A DNA stretch of 64,000 nucleotides, from contig NZ_JAAMFJ010000002.1 in the NCBI RefSeq assembly GCF_018437235.1, positions 248,001 through 312,000 of the forward strand. The letters run 5' to 3'. Shown in pieces: positions 1-8,767 of the stretch. How positions within the stretch are numbered: the stretch's first letter is position 1; every line of letters starts with the position of its first letter. A program made the translations under genes and the position numbers. The notes beneath the pieces were generated by a model. That model made no database searches, was not told where the DNA came from, and saw only the letters and a program-made list of their open reading frames with translations. This DNA is from Fructobacillus papyrifericola. Lineage in GTDB: Bacteria > Bacillota > Bacilli > Lactobacillales > Lactobacillaceae.

Positions 1-52
1 ACAATCTTTTCCTGCTCAAGATAAACCTAACAAATCTATACTAAATTAACAT

Positions 53-81
53 AAAAACCCCAGCAGTTGCTGGGATTTTTT
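53..81 (-). terminator. Terminator of valS
   Basis: Read on the minus strand, a CCCAGCA/TGCTGGG stem is followed by a T run, just past the valS stop codon. The plus-strand side also ends in T, so it may work in both directions. Confidence 0.8.
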
Positions 82-103
82 ATTTCTTCAATTATCAGTC
101 GCT

Positions 104-2782
104 TTAAGCCCTTTTCAAATCAGCCAAACGCTTCTTTGTTGACTCGGCCTTTTCCTGCCAGTCGGCCAACTTTCCCTTTTCCTTGGCCACAACGGCTTCA
201 GGAGCAGAAGAAACGAACTTTTCATTTGAAAGCTTGCCTTGACCACGCTTGACTTCCTTTTCAAACTTGGCTAATTCGCCTTCCAAACGTTCGATTTCAG
301 CAGCGATGTCAATTAGTCCGGCAAGTGGCACGTAGACTTCAGCACCCGTAATGACCTGCGACATGGCCAAGTCAGGAACCTCAACGTCCTCTGCAATCGT
401 CAGCGACTTTGGCTTGACGAAGCGTTGAATGTAGTCGGCGTTATCATTGAAGATAGCGACCAAGTTCGCATCCTTAACCTTAATCATGACATCGATTTCC
501 TTGGACATTGGTGCCTTGGCTTCGGCGCGAATCGTTCGAACGGCCACAATCAAATCCTGCAAGGACTTGAAGGATGCAGCAGCCTCTTCGTTTTCCAGTT
601 CCTTCTTATAAACTGGGTAGGCTTGAATGCCGAGGTGGGCATCCTTACCGGCCTGTTGCGGCATTTCCTGCCAGATGGCTTCGGCCATGAATGGCATGAT
701 TGGTTGGAGGAGACGCAGGGTCTGGTCCAAAACATAAGCCAAGGTCTCTTGGACGGCCGTCTTGTCGCCATCCCCGTTCAAGGACTCCTTGGTCATTTCG
801 ATGTACCAGTCGGCAAAGTCGGACCAGATGAAGTTGTACAGGTCACGACCAGCTTCCCCGAATTCAAACTTGTCGAAGTTGTCCGTAACTTCCTTGACCG
901 TCTTGTTCAAACGATCCAGGATCCACTTGTCAGCCAAAGAAAGCTTAGCTTTATCCGGAATGCGGGCGACGGTGTCTTCTTCCAAGTTCATGATAACGTA
1001 ACGGGAAGCGTTCCAAATCTTGTTGATGAAGTTCCAGGCCGCATCCATCTTTTCATAAGTAAAGCGGACGTCTTGACCAGGCGTTGAACCGGTTGCCAGG
1101 AACCAGCGCAAGGCATCGGCACCGTACTTTTCGATGACGTCCATTGGGTCAACACCATTTCCAAGGGACTTGGACATCTTGCAGCCCTCCCCATCACGAA
1201 TCAACCCGTGAATCAAGACGTTCTTAAATGGTCGTTCGCCAGTGAATTCCTTTCCCTGGAACATCATCCGGGCAACCCAGAAGAAGATGATGTCATAACC
1301 GGTAACCAAAGTGTTGGTTGGATAGTAGCGGGCAAAGTCCTCGTCCAAGTTGTTTGGCCAACCCATCGTTGAAAATGGCCAGAGGGCAGAGGAGAACCAA
1401 GTGTCCAAAACATCTTCATCACGAACCCAGTCTTCACCAGGGGCTTCTTCACCGACGTAAATTTCTTCTTGGTCCGTGCCCTTGTTCTTGTACCAGGCAG
1501 GGATTTGGTGGCCCCACCAGAGCTGACGGGAAATGACCCAGTCACGGATGTTTTCCATCCAACGGGTGAAGGTGTCTTCAAAACGACCTGGCACGAAGTT
1601 GACTTTTTCATCTTCGTTTTGCTGCATGGCCAAGATTTGCTTAGCCAATGGCTCCATCTTAACGAACCACTGCGTTGATAGGCGGGATTCGATAGCCACA
1701 CCCGTTCGTTCGGAGTGGCCAACGGAGTGCACGTAAGGGACAACCTTCAGCATTTCGCCAGCGGCTTCGATGTCTGCAACCATGGCCTTGCGGGCTTCGA
1801 AACGGTCCAAGCCTTCGTACTTGCCCGCATTTTCGTTCATGTGGGCGTCTTCGGTCATCGTGTTGATGCGTTCCAAGTTGTGACGGTTACCGACTTGGAA
1901 ATCGTTTGAATCGTGGGCTGGCGTAATCTTCACCATTCCCGTACCAAAGTCCTTTTCAACGTATTCGTCAGCGATGATTGGAATTTCGCGACCAACAAGT
2001 GGTACCTTAACCGTCTTTCCGATGATGTCCTTGTAGCGTTCGTCCGTTGGGTTCACGGCAACGGCCACGTCACCAAAGATCGTTTCGGGACGGGTCGTGG
2101 CGATTTCGATGTAGTCCTTACCATCCAAAGTCGTGCCATCCGTGAATGGGTACTTGACGTGGTAGAAGGCCCCTTCGTCGTCTTGATAAATCACTTCGAT
2201 ATCGGACAAAGCCGTACGCGCTTGTGGATCCCAGTTGATGATGTATTCACCGCGGTAGATCAAGCCCTTGTTGTAGAGGTCGATGAAGACTTTGTTGACG
2301 GCTTCGTTCAAGCCCTTATCAAGGGTGAAACGTTCGCGGGAATAGTCCAGGGCCAAGCCCATCTTTCCCCACTGCTTCTTAATGGTTGAGGCATACTCGT
2401 TCTTCCAGTCCCAGACCTGCTCAACAAACTTTTCACGGCCCAAGTCGTAGCGGGAAATGCCCTCGGCACGCAGGCGCTGTTCAACCTTTGCCTGCGTGGC
2501 AATACCGGCGTGGTCCATTCCTGGCAACCAGAGCGTGTCAAAGCCCTGCATCCGCTTTTGACGGATCAGCATATCTTGCAAAGTCGTGTCCCAGGCGTGG
2601 CCCAAGTGCAACTTTCCCGTCACGTTTGGTGGTGGAATCACGACGGAATAAGGTTCCGGTTCGTTTCCCTGAATGGCCTTATTGGCTTCGGGGGCAAAGA
2701 GCTTGTTGTCCAACCAGTCTTGGTAACGACCAGCTTCGACCGCTGTTGGGTCGTACTTTGTTGACATGTTAACTTCGCGCAT
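104..2782 (-). CDS. valS: Valine--tRNA ligase
   Basis: Charges tRNA-Val with valine in the cytoplasm and edits mischarged threonine. The 892-residue protein has the class I signatures: HLGH at residues 59-62 within [13 protein letters not shown], and the KMSKS loop in [11 protein letters not shown]. An editing (CP1) domain lies between them, and the C-terminal end is a coiled-coil tail rich in Glu and Lys, as in bacterial ValRS. The length is normal. An AAAGGAG ribosome binding site six bases before the ATG supports the start at 2782; a second ATG five codons later is less well placed. The gene stands alone between its own terminator and a T-box leader, so expression should follow the charging state of tRNA-Val. 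Confidence 0.98.
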   Translation of the reverse strand: MREVNMSTKYDPTAVEAGRYQDWLDNKLFAPEANKAIQGNEPEPYSVVIPPPNVTGKLHLGHAWDTTLQDMLIRQKRMQGFDTLWLPGMDHAGIATQAKVEQRLRAEGISRYDLGREKFVEQVWDWKNEYASTIKKQWGKMGLALDYSRERFTLDKGLNEAVNKVFIDLYNKGLIYRGEYIINWDPQARTALSDIEVIYQDDEGAFYHVKYPFTDGTTLDGKDYIEIATTRPETIFGDVAVAVNPTDERYKDIIGKTVKVPLVGREIPIIADEYVEKDFGTGMVKITPAHDSNDFQVGNRHNLERINTMTEDAHMNENAGKYEGLDRFEARKAMVADIEAAGEMLKVVPYVHSVGHSERTGVAIESRLSTQWFVKMEPLAKQILAMQQNEDEKVNFVPGRFEDTFTRWMENIRDWVISRQLWWGHQIPAWYKNKGTDQEEIYVGEEAPGEDWVRDEDVLDTWFSSALWPFSTMGWPNNLDEDFARYYPTNTLVTGYDIIFFWVARMMFQGKEFTGERPFKNVLIHGLIRDGEGCKMSKSLGNGVDPMDVIEKYGADALRWFLATGSTPGQDVRFTYEKMDAAWNFINKIWNASRYVIMNLEEDTVARIPDKAKLSLADKWILDRLNKTVKEVTDNFDKFEFGEAGRDLYNFIWSDFADWYIEMTKESLNGDGDKTAVQETLAYVLDQTLRLLQPIMPFMAEAIWQEMPQQAGKDAHLGIQAYPVYKKELENEEAAASFKSLQDLIVAVRTIRAEAKAPMSKEIDVMIKVKDANLVAIFNDNADYIQRFVKPKSLTIAEDVEVPDLAMSQVITGAEVYVPLAGLIDIAAEIERLEGELAKFEKEVKRGQGKLSNEKFVSSAPEAVVAKEKGKLADWQEKAESTKKRLADLKRA

Positions 2783-2815
2783 GCGCTTCTCCTTTATGCT
2801 TCACGGCGGTTTTTA

Positions 2816-3012
2816 ACTAAAAAAAGCGCCCTAATCTATCGATTAGGACGCTTGCACGTGGTACCACCTAAATTGCGTCTTAAGACAAGGGTCTTAAAAC
2901 ACCACTTCATTTAAATTAGTTGTTTAAGCCCAGCAACCTTCCGCATTAACTCTCCCGCTTTCCAGCATCCAACGGGTCTCTTTTTAAAAGCGCCTGCGTA
3001 CTCCTCTAGGTA
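2816..3012 (-). promoter_or_regulatory. T-box leader of valS
   Basis: The leader RNA carries the conserved T-box sequence GGTGGTACCACG at 2857-2868, which pairs with the free 3' end of uncharged tRNA. It is followed at 2825-2852 by a strong terminator hairpin (AGCGTCCTAATC/GATTAGGGCGCT then T run). Upstream are the Stem I elements, including an AGTA motif near 3000. In this family, uncharged tRNA stabilises an antiterminator and allows valS transcription. I could not assign the valine specifier codon with confidence. The start at 3012 is extrapolated from the promoter. Confidence 0.92.
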
Positions 3013-3018
3013 TCCTTA

Positions 3019-3047
3019 AGTTTACAAAGCTTCACCCGCTTAGTCAA
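3019..3047 (-). promoter_or_regulatory. Promoter of the valS leader
   Basis: On the minus strand, TTGACT (3042-3047) and TAAACT (3019-3024) are separated by 17 bases, a good sigma-A type promoter directly upstream of the T-box. Confidence 0.7.
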
Positions 3048-3065
3048 GCCCCATTTAAAAGCAGC

Positions 3066-3092
3066 AAAAAACCGGTCGTCAGGACCGGTTTT
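3066..3092 (-). terminator. Terminator after the 268-residue envelope protein
   Basis: The hairpin AACCGGTC/GACCGGTT is followed by a T run, immediately after the stop codon at 3096. Confidence 0.8.
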
Positions 3093-3095
3093 ACT

Positions 3096-3902
3096 TTACT
3101 GTTCAGTTCCATCGTCGGTTGGTTGCTGCTCGCTGCTTTCTTCAGCTGCTTGCTGCTCCTTGATGGCCTTTTCGCGTTCTTCGCCTTCCTTGACTTCCCG
3201 CTTGTATTCATCGCGGTAAAGGTCGACGGTCGACTTTGGCACACCGATTTGGTCCGTGTTAACCTTCAAGACCGGCAACTTGTCGGGATTATCGACCAAT
3301 GCGTCGTAAACACCGTAGGCGTTACCGGCAATCGTCTGGCCCGGCTTTAGCTTCCAGCAGAGATACTTATAGTTAGCCCCAACGCCCAAAGTAACGCCGG
3401 ACTTTTTCCTCAATTGATCACTGATCAGGTTCTTGTCCTTCAAGTTGCCCTTGTCGTTTGCAAAGAGGCTGATGCTTGACGTCCAGTACTTGGCCGTGAT
3501 GTTATCCGTCGCCAGTCCCGTTAAATTCCAGTTTTCCGAATCGGCAAAGCCGGCGTCAAAGGCCCCGTGGGGAGCAGCCGCGACAATGTAGAGGTTTTTG
3601 TTGGTCGTGTTTTGCATCTTCAACTTAAACTTGGCCACGCTGCGGGAACTATAGGCCTTGTAATCCGTCTTGGAAATCGACTCAACTTGAATCTTCAAAC
3701 CATTGACTGTTTTCGTTTCGCCACTCTTAATGTTTAACAGTGGTTCAACAGCCTTGCGATTCTTAATCGATTCAGCCTTGGCCGCGGCAGCCGCCTTTTT
3801 ATGTTCACTTTGCACGTGCTTAACAACTACTGTCGTTGTGGCAGATGCTGCAACCAACACAATGGCAATCAGCCAAATCAACATTTTACGCGTTATTTTC
3901 AT
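3096..3902 (-). CDS. Membrane-anchored exported protein of unknown function
   Basis: I do not recognise a named family. The 268-residue protein starts with a short basic N-terminus and one hydrophobic segment (about residues 8-27) with no lipobox cysteine, so it is probably an uncleaved anchor with the rest outside the cell. An Ala/Lys-rich stretch (about 33-45) leads into a folded region (about 55-215) whose composition suggests a beta-rich domain of the kind seen in DUF4352/DUF5067-type surface proteins; that is a guess. The C-terminal 45 residues are Glu/Lys/Gln-rich and probably helical or disordered. It sits among two other small membrane proteins but has its own terminator. No good promoter was seen. 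Confidence 0.75.
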   Translation of the reverse strand: MKITRKMLIWLIAIVLVAASATTTVVVKHVQSEHKKAAAAAKAESIKNRKAVEPLLNIKSGETKTVNGLKIQVESISKTDYKAYSSRSVAKFKLKMQNTTNKNLYIVAAAPHGAFDAGFADSENWNLTGLATDNITAKYWTSSISLFANDKGNLKDKNLISDQLRKKSGVTLGVGANYKYLCWKLKPGQTIAGNAYGVYDALVDNPDKLPVLKVNTDQIGVPKSTVDLYRDEYKREVKEGEEREKAIKEQQAAEESSEQQPTDDGTEQ

Positions 3903-3965
3903 CCTGCTTATCCTATCCCTGTTTCCGATAGAATTTAGTATACGCTCTGGTGTTATTTTGTATAT

Positions 3966-3990
3966 AAAAAAACAGCCAATTTAGGCTGTT
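3966..3990 (-). terminator. Terminator after the Ala/Ser-rich membrane protein
   Basis: AACAGCC/GGCTGTT hairpin with a T run on the minus strand, about 40 bases past the stop codon at 4031. Confidence 0.75.
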
Positions 3991-4030
3991 CTTAAACATT
4001 TTTACCAGATTTAATTCTTTATTAAAAGAA

Positions 4031-4513
4031 TTACTGGTGTTGTTGGTTGTTGTTATTATTTTGTGCAGCGTCAGCAGAGGACTTGGCTGCGGCTTCAGAG
4101 CTTGCCTTGGCAGCAGAATCAGCTGCTGCTTGCTTAGCAGCTGATTCGGATGAATACGCAGCCGCGTTCTTCGACGATTCGGCAGCTGCAGCCGATGCAT
4201 CAGCAGCGGCCTTGGCGTTTTGTGAAGCCTTGGCTGCGGCTTCAGAACTTGCCTTGGCAGCAGCATCGTCATTGTCGGTATCGGTCGTATCGTCATCATC
4301 AGAAGATGACGTTGACGTGCTTGAGTGGTGCTTGGTTGATGAGTATGAGATGTCTGGTGTTGGTGAATCATCGTCTGACTTGGATGAGGCAGCGCCAACC
4401 ATGTAAAGGGCAATGCCGCCGACTACCAAGACGATTAACAACCAGAACCACCACTTCTTATAGAAAGACAAGCCACGCTTGTCGGTTTGGCGGCGCTTTG
4501 AACGTGATAACAT
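4031..4513 (-). CDS. Small membrane protein with long Ala/Ser low-complexity tail
   Basis: No known family recognised. The 160-residue protein has a basic cytoplasmic N-terminus (about 1-20), one transmembrane helix (about 23-42, WWFWLLIVLVVGGIALYM), a Ser/Thr/Asp-rich acidic linker (about 45-85) and then about 65 residues of near-repeats built on AAAKASSEAAAKAS, ending in a run of Asn and Gln. Membership of the Ala/Ser/Lys/Glu repeat class suggests an extended rod projecting from the membrane into the wall; this is inference. An AGAGG site lies eight bases before the ATG. The GCN-rich repeat leaves the opposite strand open as well, but those frames look like shadows. Confidence 0.75.
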   Translation of the reverse strand: MLSRSKRRQTDKRGLSFYKKWWFWLLIVLVVGGIALYMVGAASSKSDDDSPTPDISYSSTKHHSSTSTSSSDDDDTTDTDNDDAAAKASSEAAAKASQNAKAAADASAAAAESSKNAAAYSSESAAKQAAADSAAKASSEAAAKSSADAAQNNNNNQQHQ

Positions 4514-4548
4514 AATGAATTCCTCTCAGTTTAACAATTTAATGTACT

Positions 4549-4932
4549 TTAGCGACCCAGGCGATTTAACAAATCGCGAATTTCGTGCCGGTAGTAAACG
4601 ACAAAGCCGGCAACGACGATTGGCCAAAGGCTCTTCGTTAAGACAGTCATTAACAGCTCACCCAAATAGGTAAAGAAGGCATCGAACAAAGTCCCGAAGA
4701 GCAGACGAATCAAAACTAACAAGACAACCGTGACGACCACAACCACCACCGGATTGGACCATTCGGACTGGGCCTTCACTTGGTCAACGGCTGCCTTAGC
4801 AGAATCAACGGCTGATTGCGCACCCTTTTGAGCCGCTTCTTTGGCCTGTTCGAACTGATTGGACTGCTCTTCGCTTTCCCTTGCTTGTTCTTCTTGATCC
4901 TTGTTTACTGACTCGTTTTTCTCTTCTGCCAT
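4549..4932 (-). CDS. Small membrane protein with acidic N-terminus
   Basis: Function unknown. The reading frame is open from 5049, but the ATG at 4932 has a GGAAAGGA site eight bases upstream and the segment before it overlaps a terminator, so I choose 4932 (127 residues). The N-terminal 55 residues are Glu/Gln/Lys/Ala-rich and likely form a coiled coil. Two hydrophobic segments follow (about residues 60-82 and 92-115), and the protein ends in a short Arg-rich tail. It lies just downstream of the nupC terminators and 35 bases before the Ala/Ser-rich membrane protein, so the two may be cotranscribed. Confidence 0.72.
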   Translation of the reverse strand: MAEEKNESVNKDQEEQARESEEQSNQFEQAKEAAQKGAQSAVDSAKAAVDQVKAQSEWSNPVVVVVVTVVLLVLIRLLFGTLFDAFFTYLGELLMTVLTKSLWPIVVAGFVVYYRHEIRDLLNRLGR

Positions 4933-5008
4933 TTGCCAAGTCCTTTCCAAAAAAACAAAAGTTTCAACTATCATTTTAGCAGGATTCACGGAAAAGAGCC
5001 AATCAATC

Positions 5009-5074
5009 AAAAAAGCCAGCGAGGGGGTCGCTGACTTTTTAAAACGCAAAAAACAGCCCGCAGGCCGCCCTTTG
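5009..5074 (-). terminator. Tandem terminators after nupC
   Basis: Two minus-strand hairpins follow the nupC stop. A short CGGCC/GGCTG stem with a T run lies near 5050-5072, and a longer GTCAGCGA/TCGCTGGC stem with a T run lies at 5009-5040. Confidence 0.7.
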
Positions 5075-5082
5075 ATTCACTT

Positions 5083-6351
5083 TTACCAAACGAAGAGTCC
5101 GACCATGGCCGCTGAGAAGAGCGAAACCAAGATTCCGGACAAGAGCAGGTAGCCAACGTTTTTGGCAATGACCTTGCTCTTATCGTCTGAAACCATTCCC
5201 TTGAAGCAACCAACGATCATACCAATCGTTGAGAAGTTGGCAAAGGATGTCAAGAAGACCGTCAAAACCGCAGCATAGTGGTCTGGGAAGTGACTAATCT
5301 TGTTAGTTACAGAACCCATAACAACGAATTCGTTGGTAATCAGCTTCGTTCCCATAAGTTGGGCTAGATCAAAGGCGTGAGATCCAACACCAAGTAACCA
5401 AGCGAATGGGTACATGATAATACCCAAGATGTGCTCGAGGGACAACCATGGGTTGACCATGCCAAGCAACTTGTCGACCATCGCTGCCAACGCAACGAAG
5501 GCGATCACGTTAGCCGCAATAATCAAAATCAACTTTCCAGCACCAAGGATGGAGTCACCAAGGAAGGAGAAGAATGGTTCGCGGGCCGTCTGTGCAGCTT
5601 CCTTTGTTTCAGAAGCGGCCAACTTTTCGGAACCAGAAGCGATGTCTTCGGCCGCTGCTGGCGCAGGTCCGATTTTCGCAATCGTATCCTCTTCCGGCGT
5701 TACTTCAACCGGGTTCAAGATGGCCGTGACAATCAAAGCGTTGATCACGTTGATTGGCACAGCCGTCAAAATGTAGCGACCCGGCATCATCAATGTATAA
5801 GAACCAATCACCGAAGCCGTGACACAAGACATGGACATCATGGCCAAAGTCAGCATCCGGTCGGCCTTCATCTTCTTCAACTGCAAAGCCGAAACCGCCA
5901 AGGCTTCCGTGTTTCCCAAAAACATCATTTCAATGGAGAAAAACGATTCAAACTTTGGTTGTCCGAAGAGCTTTGAAAGTCCCTTTCCAAGCCACTTGAT
6001 AACGAATGGCAAAACACCAAAGTAAGTCAAGATATCAAAGAGTGGCACCACCAACAAGATCGGCAGCAAAACGGACGTGAAGAACGTTGGTTGCAACTTT
6101 GCACCCGTCAATGGCTTCAATGCAAAGTCAATCCCCGCACTGGCCACTGAAATCAATTCGTTGAAACCGCTGGCCGCGCCGTCAACAATGTCACGTCCAA
6201 TTGAAAAGGACGTCAAGAACCAGGCCAAGGCCAAGTTGACCACGATCATCGTGGCAATCGAACGCCAGTTAATCTTGGCGCGGTTCTTTGAGAAAAGAAC
6301 GGCTAAACTGATAAAGATTAGCAGCCCAATCGCGTTAACCAATAAATACAT
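5083..6351 (-). CDS. nupC: Concentrative nucleoside transporter, NupC/CNT family
   Basis: Imports nucleosides by cation symport across the cytoplasmic membrane. The 422-residue protein has the CNT layout: N-terminal hydrophobic helices, the central re-entrant segment with FFSIEMMFLGNTEALAVSA, a long cytoplasmic loop (about 215-255, Glu/Ala-rich) and C-terminal helices containing the family pattern LITNEFVVMGS and FANFSTIGMIVGC. Length is typical. The start at 6351 follows a GGGGAT site. A -10 TATAAT lies at 6397-6402, with no convincing -35. The gene is monocistronic and divergent from pnuC, so two salvage importers, one for nucleosides and one for an NAD precursor, share this intergenic region. 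Confidence 0.93.
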   Translation of the reverse strand: MYLLVNAIGLLIFISLAVLFSKNRAKINWRSIATMIVVNLALAWFLTSFSIGRDIVDGAASGFNELISVASAGIDFALKPLTGAKLQPTFFTSVLLPILLVVPLFDILTYFGVLPFVIKWLGKGLSKLFGQPKFESFFSIEMMFLGNTEALAVSALQLKKMKADRMLTLAMMSMSCVTASVIGSYTLMMPGRYILTAVPINVINALIVTAILNPVEVTPEEDTIAKIGPAPAAAEDIASGSEKLAASETKEAAQTAREPFFSFLGDSILGAGKLILIIAANVIAFVALAAMVDKLLGMVNPWLSLEHILGIIMYPFAWLLGVGSHAFDLAQLMGTKLITNEFVVMGSVTNKISHFPDHYAAVLTVFLTSFANFSTIGMIVGCFKGMVSDDKSKVIAKNVGYLLLSGILVSLFSAAMVGLFVW

Positions 6352-6559
6352 GTCGTATCCCCCTGTATAATTCCGACAGTTTGCATAAACATCTTAATTA
6401 TACCCGCTGAAAATAAAAAGAATAGCTTTCCGTCACCTTTCCTAACGAATTTATCCGAATGTTTGATTAAAATATCTTAAATTGTTCGGTTTTATAGGGC
6501 AATCCCGCCACTTCGATCTCCAAAGTCCACCTCCAAGGCATCTTTTGCTCCCGCCTGGC
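6352..6559. other. Intergenic region between nupC and pnuC
   Basis: AT-rich spacer between divergent genes. It holds the nupC -10 element on the minus strand (6397-6402). I see no gene and no repeat in the rest; the pnuC promoter and leader that follow are listed separately. Confidence 0.5.
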
Positions 6560-6587
6560 TTTCTTGTCTTTTCTCCTGTGCTATAAT
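6560..6587 (+). promoter_or_regulatory. Promoter of pnuC
   Basis: An extended -10 (TG at 6579-6580, TATAAT at 6582-6587) with a weak -35 (TTTCTT, 6560-6565) at 16-base spacing. Transcription would begin near 6594 and give an 80-base leader. Confidence 0.65.
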
Positions 6588-6599
6588 CGACACGTTTAC

Positions 6600-6667
6600 C
6601 AATCCCGGTGAACGCTAAACACACGGTGCGTTGCTTCCGATGACGGCACCTAAAAAACAATAGGAGG
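6600..6667 (+). promoter_or_regulatory. Candidate NAD-II-type (pnuC motif) riboswitch
   Basis: The short leader can form a compact H-type pseudoknot. Stem 1 pairs AACGC (6611-6615) with GCGTT (6628-6632). Stem 2 pairs GGT (6625-6627) with ACC (6648-6650), possibly extended by flanking bases. The A-rich loop between the stem 1 strands and the nearby ribosome binding site (TAGGAGG, 6661-6667) fit a translational switch. A pseudoknot class sensing NAD+ (NAD-II, formerly the pnuC motif) is known upstream of pnuC in Lactobacillales. I see the pairing and the context; assignment to that class is inference because I could not compare with a covariance model. Confidence 0.55.
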
Positions 6668-6674
6668 ATTCGTA

Positions 6675-7403
6675 ATGAATCAAAAATCAAACACACTGGC
6701 CCTGACTTTTTCGCCCAAAGCGATCTGGTCGGACCTCGTCACACTGAACAGGGCAACCAAGGCGATGCTTGCCGTGATGGTCTTCGCCCAGCTGTTGACC
6801 TTCCTGCTCTCGTCCGACCGTTCCGGTCTGGCCTGGCTGACCCTTTCGACCGGCCTAGCAGCCGTCATTAACTTAGCCCTAGTCGACCAGGGCAAGCAGT
6901 CCAACTTCTTCTGGGGCCTGATGTGTACGGCCGCCTGGATGATGGTCGCCCTGCACTCGCGGACTTTCGGTGACGTTTTTTCTCAGGGATTTGCCTTCCT
7001 GATGCAGTTCTCCGGCATCTACTTCTGGGCCCGGGCAAGAAATAGCGAAAAGGGTGAGCTGGTCTTCAAGAAAATGTCGAAAACCCTGGCTTGGTCGGTG
7101 TTTACTTTGACCATTGTGACCTACATCGTGGTCTTAGCCATCTCAAAGCACCTGAATGGCCTCCAGGTCTACTTAGATTCCGCTGTACTTCCCCTAAACA
7201 TCATCGGTCAGCTACTCATGACCTATGGTTACCGCTCCCAGTGGTTCGCCTGGATCACCGTTGACATCGTTCAGGTCATCGTCTGGGCCCAAAACATTTT
7301 CGTTTTGGACGGAAGCTATGCCATTTCCATGCTGGTGCTTCAAATTGTCATGCTGGTTAACGCCCTCTACGGCGCCTGGTATTGGTATAAAAAAGAAAAT
7401 TAA
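6675..7403 (+). CDS. pnuC: Nicotinamide riboside transporter PnuC
   Basis: Facilitates uptake of nicotinamide riboside for NAD synthesis. The 242-residue protein has about seven predicted membrane helices. It carries the family features YFWARARN in the middle (about residue 115), the NIIGQLLMTYGYRSQWFAWITVDIVQVIVWA stretch in separate helices (Trp/Gln-rich substrate-site region, about 175-205) and a C-terminal NALYGAWYWYKK. A strong TAGGAGG site lies eight bases before the ATG. The gene is monocistronic, divergent from nupC, and probably controlled by the leader pseudoknot. A host that relies on NAD precursor uptake would explain tight control. Confidence 0.93.
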   Translation: MNQKSNTLALTFSPKAIWSDLVTLNRATKAMLAVMVFAQLLTFLLSSDRSGLAWLTLSTGLAAVINLALVDQGKQSNFFWGLMCTAAWMMVALHSRTFGDVFSQGFAFLMQFSGIYFWARARNSEKGELVFKKMSKTLAWSVFTLTIVTYIVVLAISKHLNGLQVYLDSAVLPLNIIGQLLMTYGYRSQWFAWITVDIVQVIVWAQNIFVLDGSYAISMLVLQIVMLVNALYGAWYWYKKEN

Positions 7404-7411
7404 GCCATTTT

Positions 7412-7449
7412 AAAAGTCCCGTTCTCGGATACCGAGAACGGGACTTTTT
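7412..7449. terminator. Bidirectional terminator between pnuC and the amino acid ABC operon
   Basis: A long perfect stem (AAAAGTCCCGTTCTCGG/CCGAGAACGGGACTTTT) with T tracts on both strands serves the convergent pnuC and permease genes. Confidence 0.9.
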
Positions 7450-7460
7450 CATTTATTTCC

Positions 7461-8114
7461 TTAGGCCAAACGGCGGTCTAAGTGCTTGGCCAAAAGTGAC
7501 AAGAGGTAGTTCACCACAAAGTAACAGAAGGTCATGAAGACCAGTACCGGCACAATGTAGTGGCTGTTTTGCGCGTAGACGACCTGACCGCGGAAGGTCA
7601 AGTCAGCTAAGACAATTCCAGAGGCCAAAGACGTATCTTTGACCAGTGAAATCAACTGGGAAATCAACGGTGGAATCATCTTCTTATAGGCCTGTGGCAG
7701 CACAATGTGTACCAGGGTTTGCCGGTTTGAAAGTCCCGTCGAACGAGCCCCCTCAAACTGGCCCTTGTCAACGGAATCCAAGCCACCACGAATGATTTCA
7801 GACAGCATGGCCGCTTCAAAGAAGGACATGGCCACCACCGTCGACCAGAAGACGGGCAAGCGAATGCCAATTTGTGGCAGGGCAAAGTAGGTAAAGAAAA
7901 TGATGAGCAGCAGGGGCAGGTTGCGAACAATGTTGTTCAGGGTGCCAACTAACGATGAAAAGTAAGGAATCTTTTCAAACATCACGATCCCAACAATCGA
8001 ACCTAAAAGAAAGGAAATGATAATTGAGAGGACCGAAACGGCCACCGTAATCCCCAATCCCTGTAGCAGGTAGCCCAGGTTTTCGGGTGTTAACGCATTG
8101 ATAAAGTCAGTCAT
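7461..8114 (-). CDS. Polar amino acid ABC transporter permease (second)
   Basis: Integral membrane subunit of a His/Glu/Gln-type amino acid importer. The 217 residues contain five likely membrane helices and the EAA loop that contacts the ATPase (FEGARSTGLSNRQTLVHIVLPQA, about residues 127-149, quoted here in part as EGARSTGLSNRQ). Last gene of the four-gene operon ATPase - binding protein - permease - permease; it begins 11 bases after the preceding permease ends. The two permeases probably form a heterodimer. Substrate is likely glutamate, glutamine or aspartate, judged from the binding protein. Confidence 0.9.
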   Translation of the reverse strand: MTDFINALTPENLGYLLQGLGITVAVSVLSIIISFLLGSIVGIVMFEKIPYFSSLVGTLNNIVRNLPLLLIIFFTYFALPQIGIRLPVFWSTVVAMSFFEAAMLSEIIRGGLDSVDKGQFEGARSTGLSNRQTLVHIVLPQAYKKMIPPLISQLISLVKDTSLASGIVLADLTFRGQVVYAQNSHYIVPVLVFMTFCYFVVNYLLSLLAKHLDRRLA

Positions 8115-8125
8115 GTTTCACCCTC

Positions 8126-8767
8126 CTAGCGGCTTTCCTGTAGACGTTCTTCTAAGTACTGCATGCCGTAGCTCAGTGGCAGGGTCAAGAGCAGGTAGAA
8201 GAGGCCGACGATAATGTAGGATGTAAAGGTATCAAAGGAACTGGCGGCGACCAGGTTTCCTTGGTACATCAAATCCAAGCCACCAACGAAGGCAAGAATC
8301 GATGAATTCTTCACCAGGTTGATGAACTGGTTGCCCAAGGATGGGATAGCGACTTTGAAAGCCTGGGGCAAAACGATGCGACTCATCGCTTGCCCGTAGG
8401 ATAGGCCGTTGGCCAAGGCCCCTTCCATCTGACCCTTGTCGATAGCTAGAATTCCAGCTCGGACGGATTCGGCAATGAAAGCCGAAGTGTAGAGCGAAAG
8501 GGCCACCGTTCCAGCCACAAAGCCAGTCATCTTAATCACCTTGGCAACAGCCAGGTAGAAAAAGAGGGTGATGATCAAAAGCGGCACGTTCCGGAAAAAC
8601 TGCACGTAGGCGTTTCCAAGAGCTGCCCAGGCCCGCTTCTTTGACAGCTGCAAAAGCGCAAAGAAGGTGCCCAAAACAAGGGAGGCCACCAGGGCAATCA
8701 GAGAGGCCGCAATCGTGTAGCCAAAGCCAGAGATGAATAGTGAACGGTAATGGTCAAAAATCATCAT
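8126..8767 (-). CDS. Polar amino acid ABC transporter permease (first)
   Basis: Membrane subunit paired with the next permease. The 213 residues carry about five helices, and the EAA motif EGALANGLSYGQAMSRIVLP (near residues 130-150) that docks on the ATP-binding subunit. Its ATG overlaps the stop codon of the binding-protein gene (8764-8767), so translation is probably coupled. The downstream permease follows after an 11-base gap. Confidence 0.9.
   Translation of the reverse strand: MMIFDHYRSLFISGFGYTIAASLIALVASLVLGTFFALLQLSKKRAWAALGNAYVQFFRNVPLLIITLFFYLAVAKVIKMTGFVAGTVALSLYTSAFIAESVRAGILAIDKGQMEGALANGLSYGQAMSRIVLPQAFKVAIPSLGNQFINLVKNSSILAFVGGLDLMYQGNLVAASSFDTFTSYIIVGLFYLLLTLPLSYGMQYLEERLQESR

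Noticed and set aside
425-1087. 220-codon frame on the plus strand inside valS
   Set aside because: Antisense to a highly conserved tRNA ligase, with no ribosome binding site and no recognisable domain.
1913-2389. 158-codon plus-strand frame inside valS
   Set aside because: Antisense shadow of the editing domain region.
4047-4406. Long open frame opposite the Ala/Ser-rich protein gene
   Set aside because: It is a by-product of GCN-type codon repeats on the other strand; no ribosome binding site or family match.
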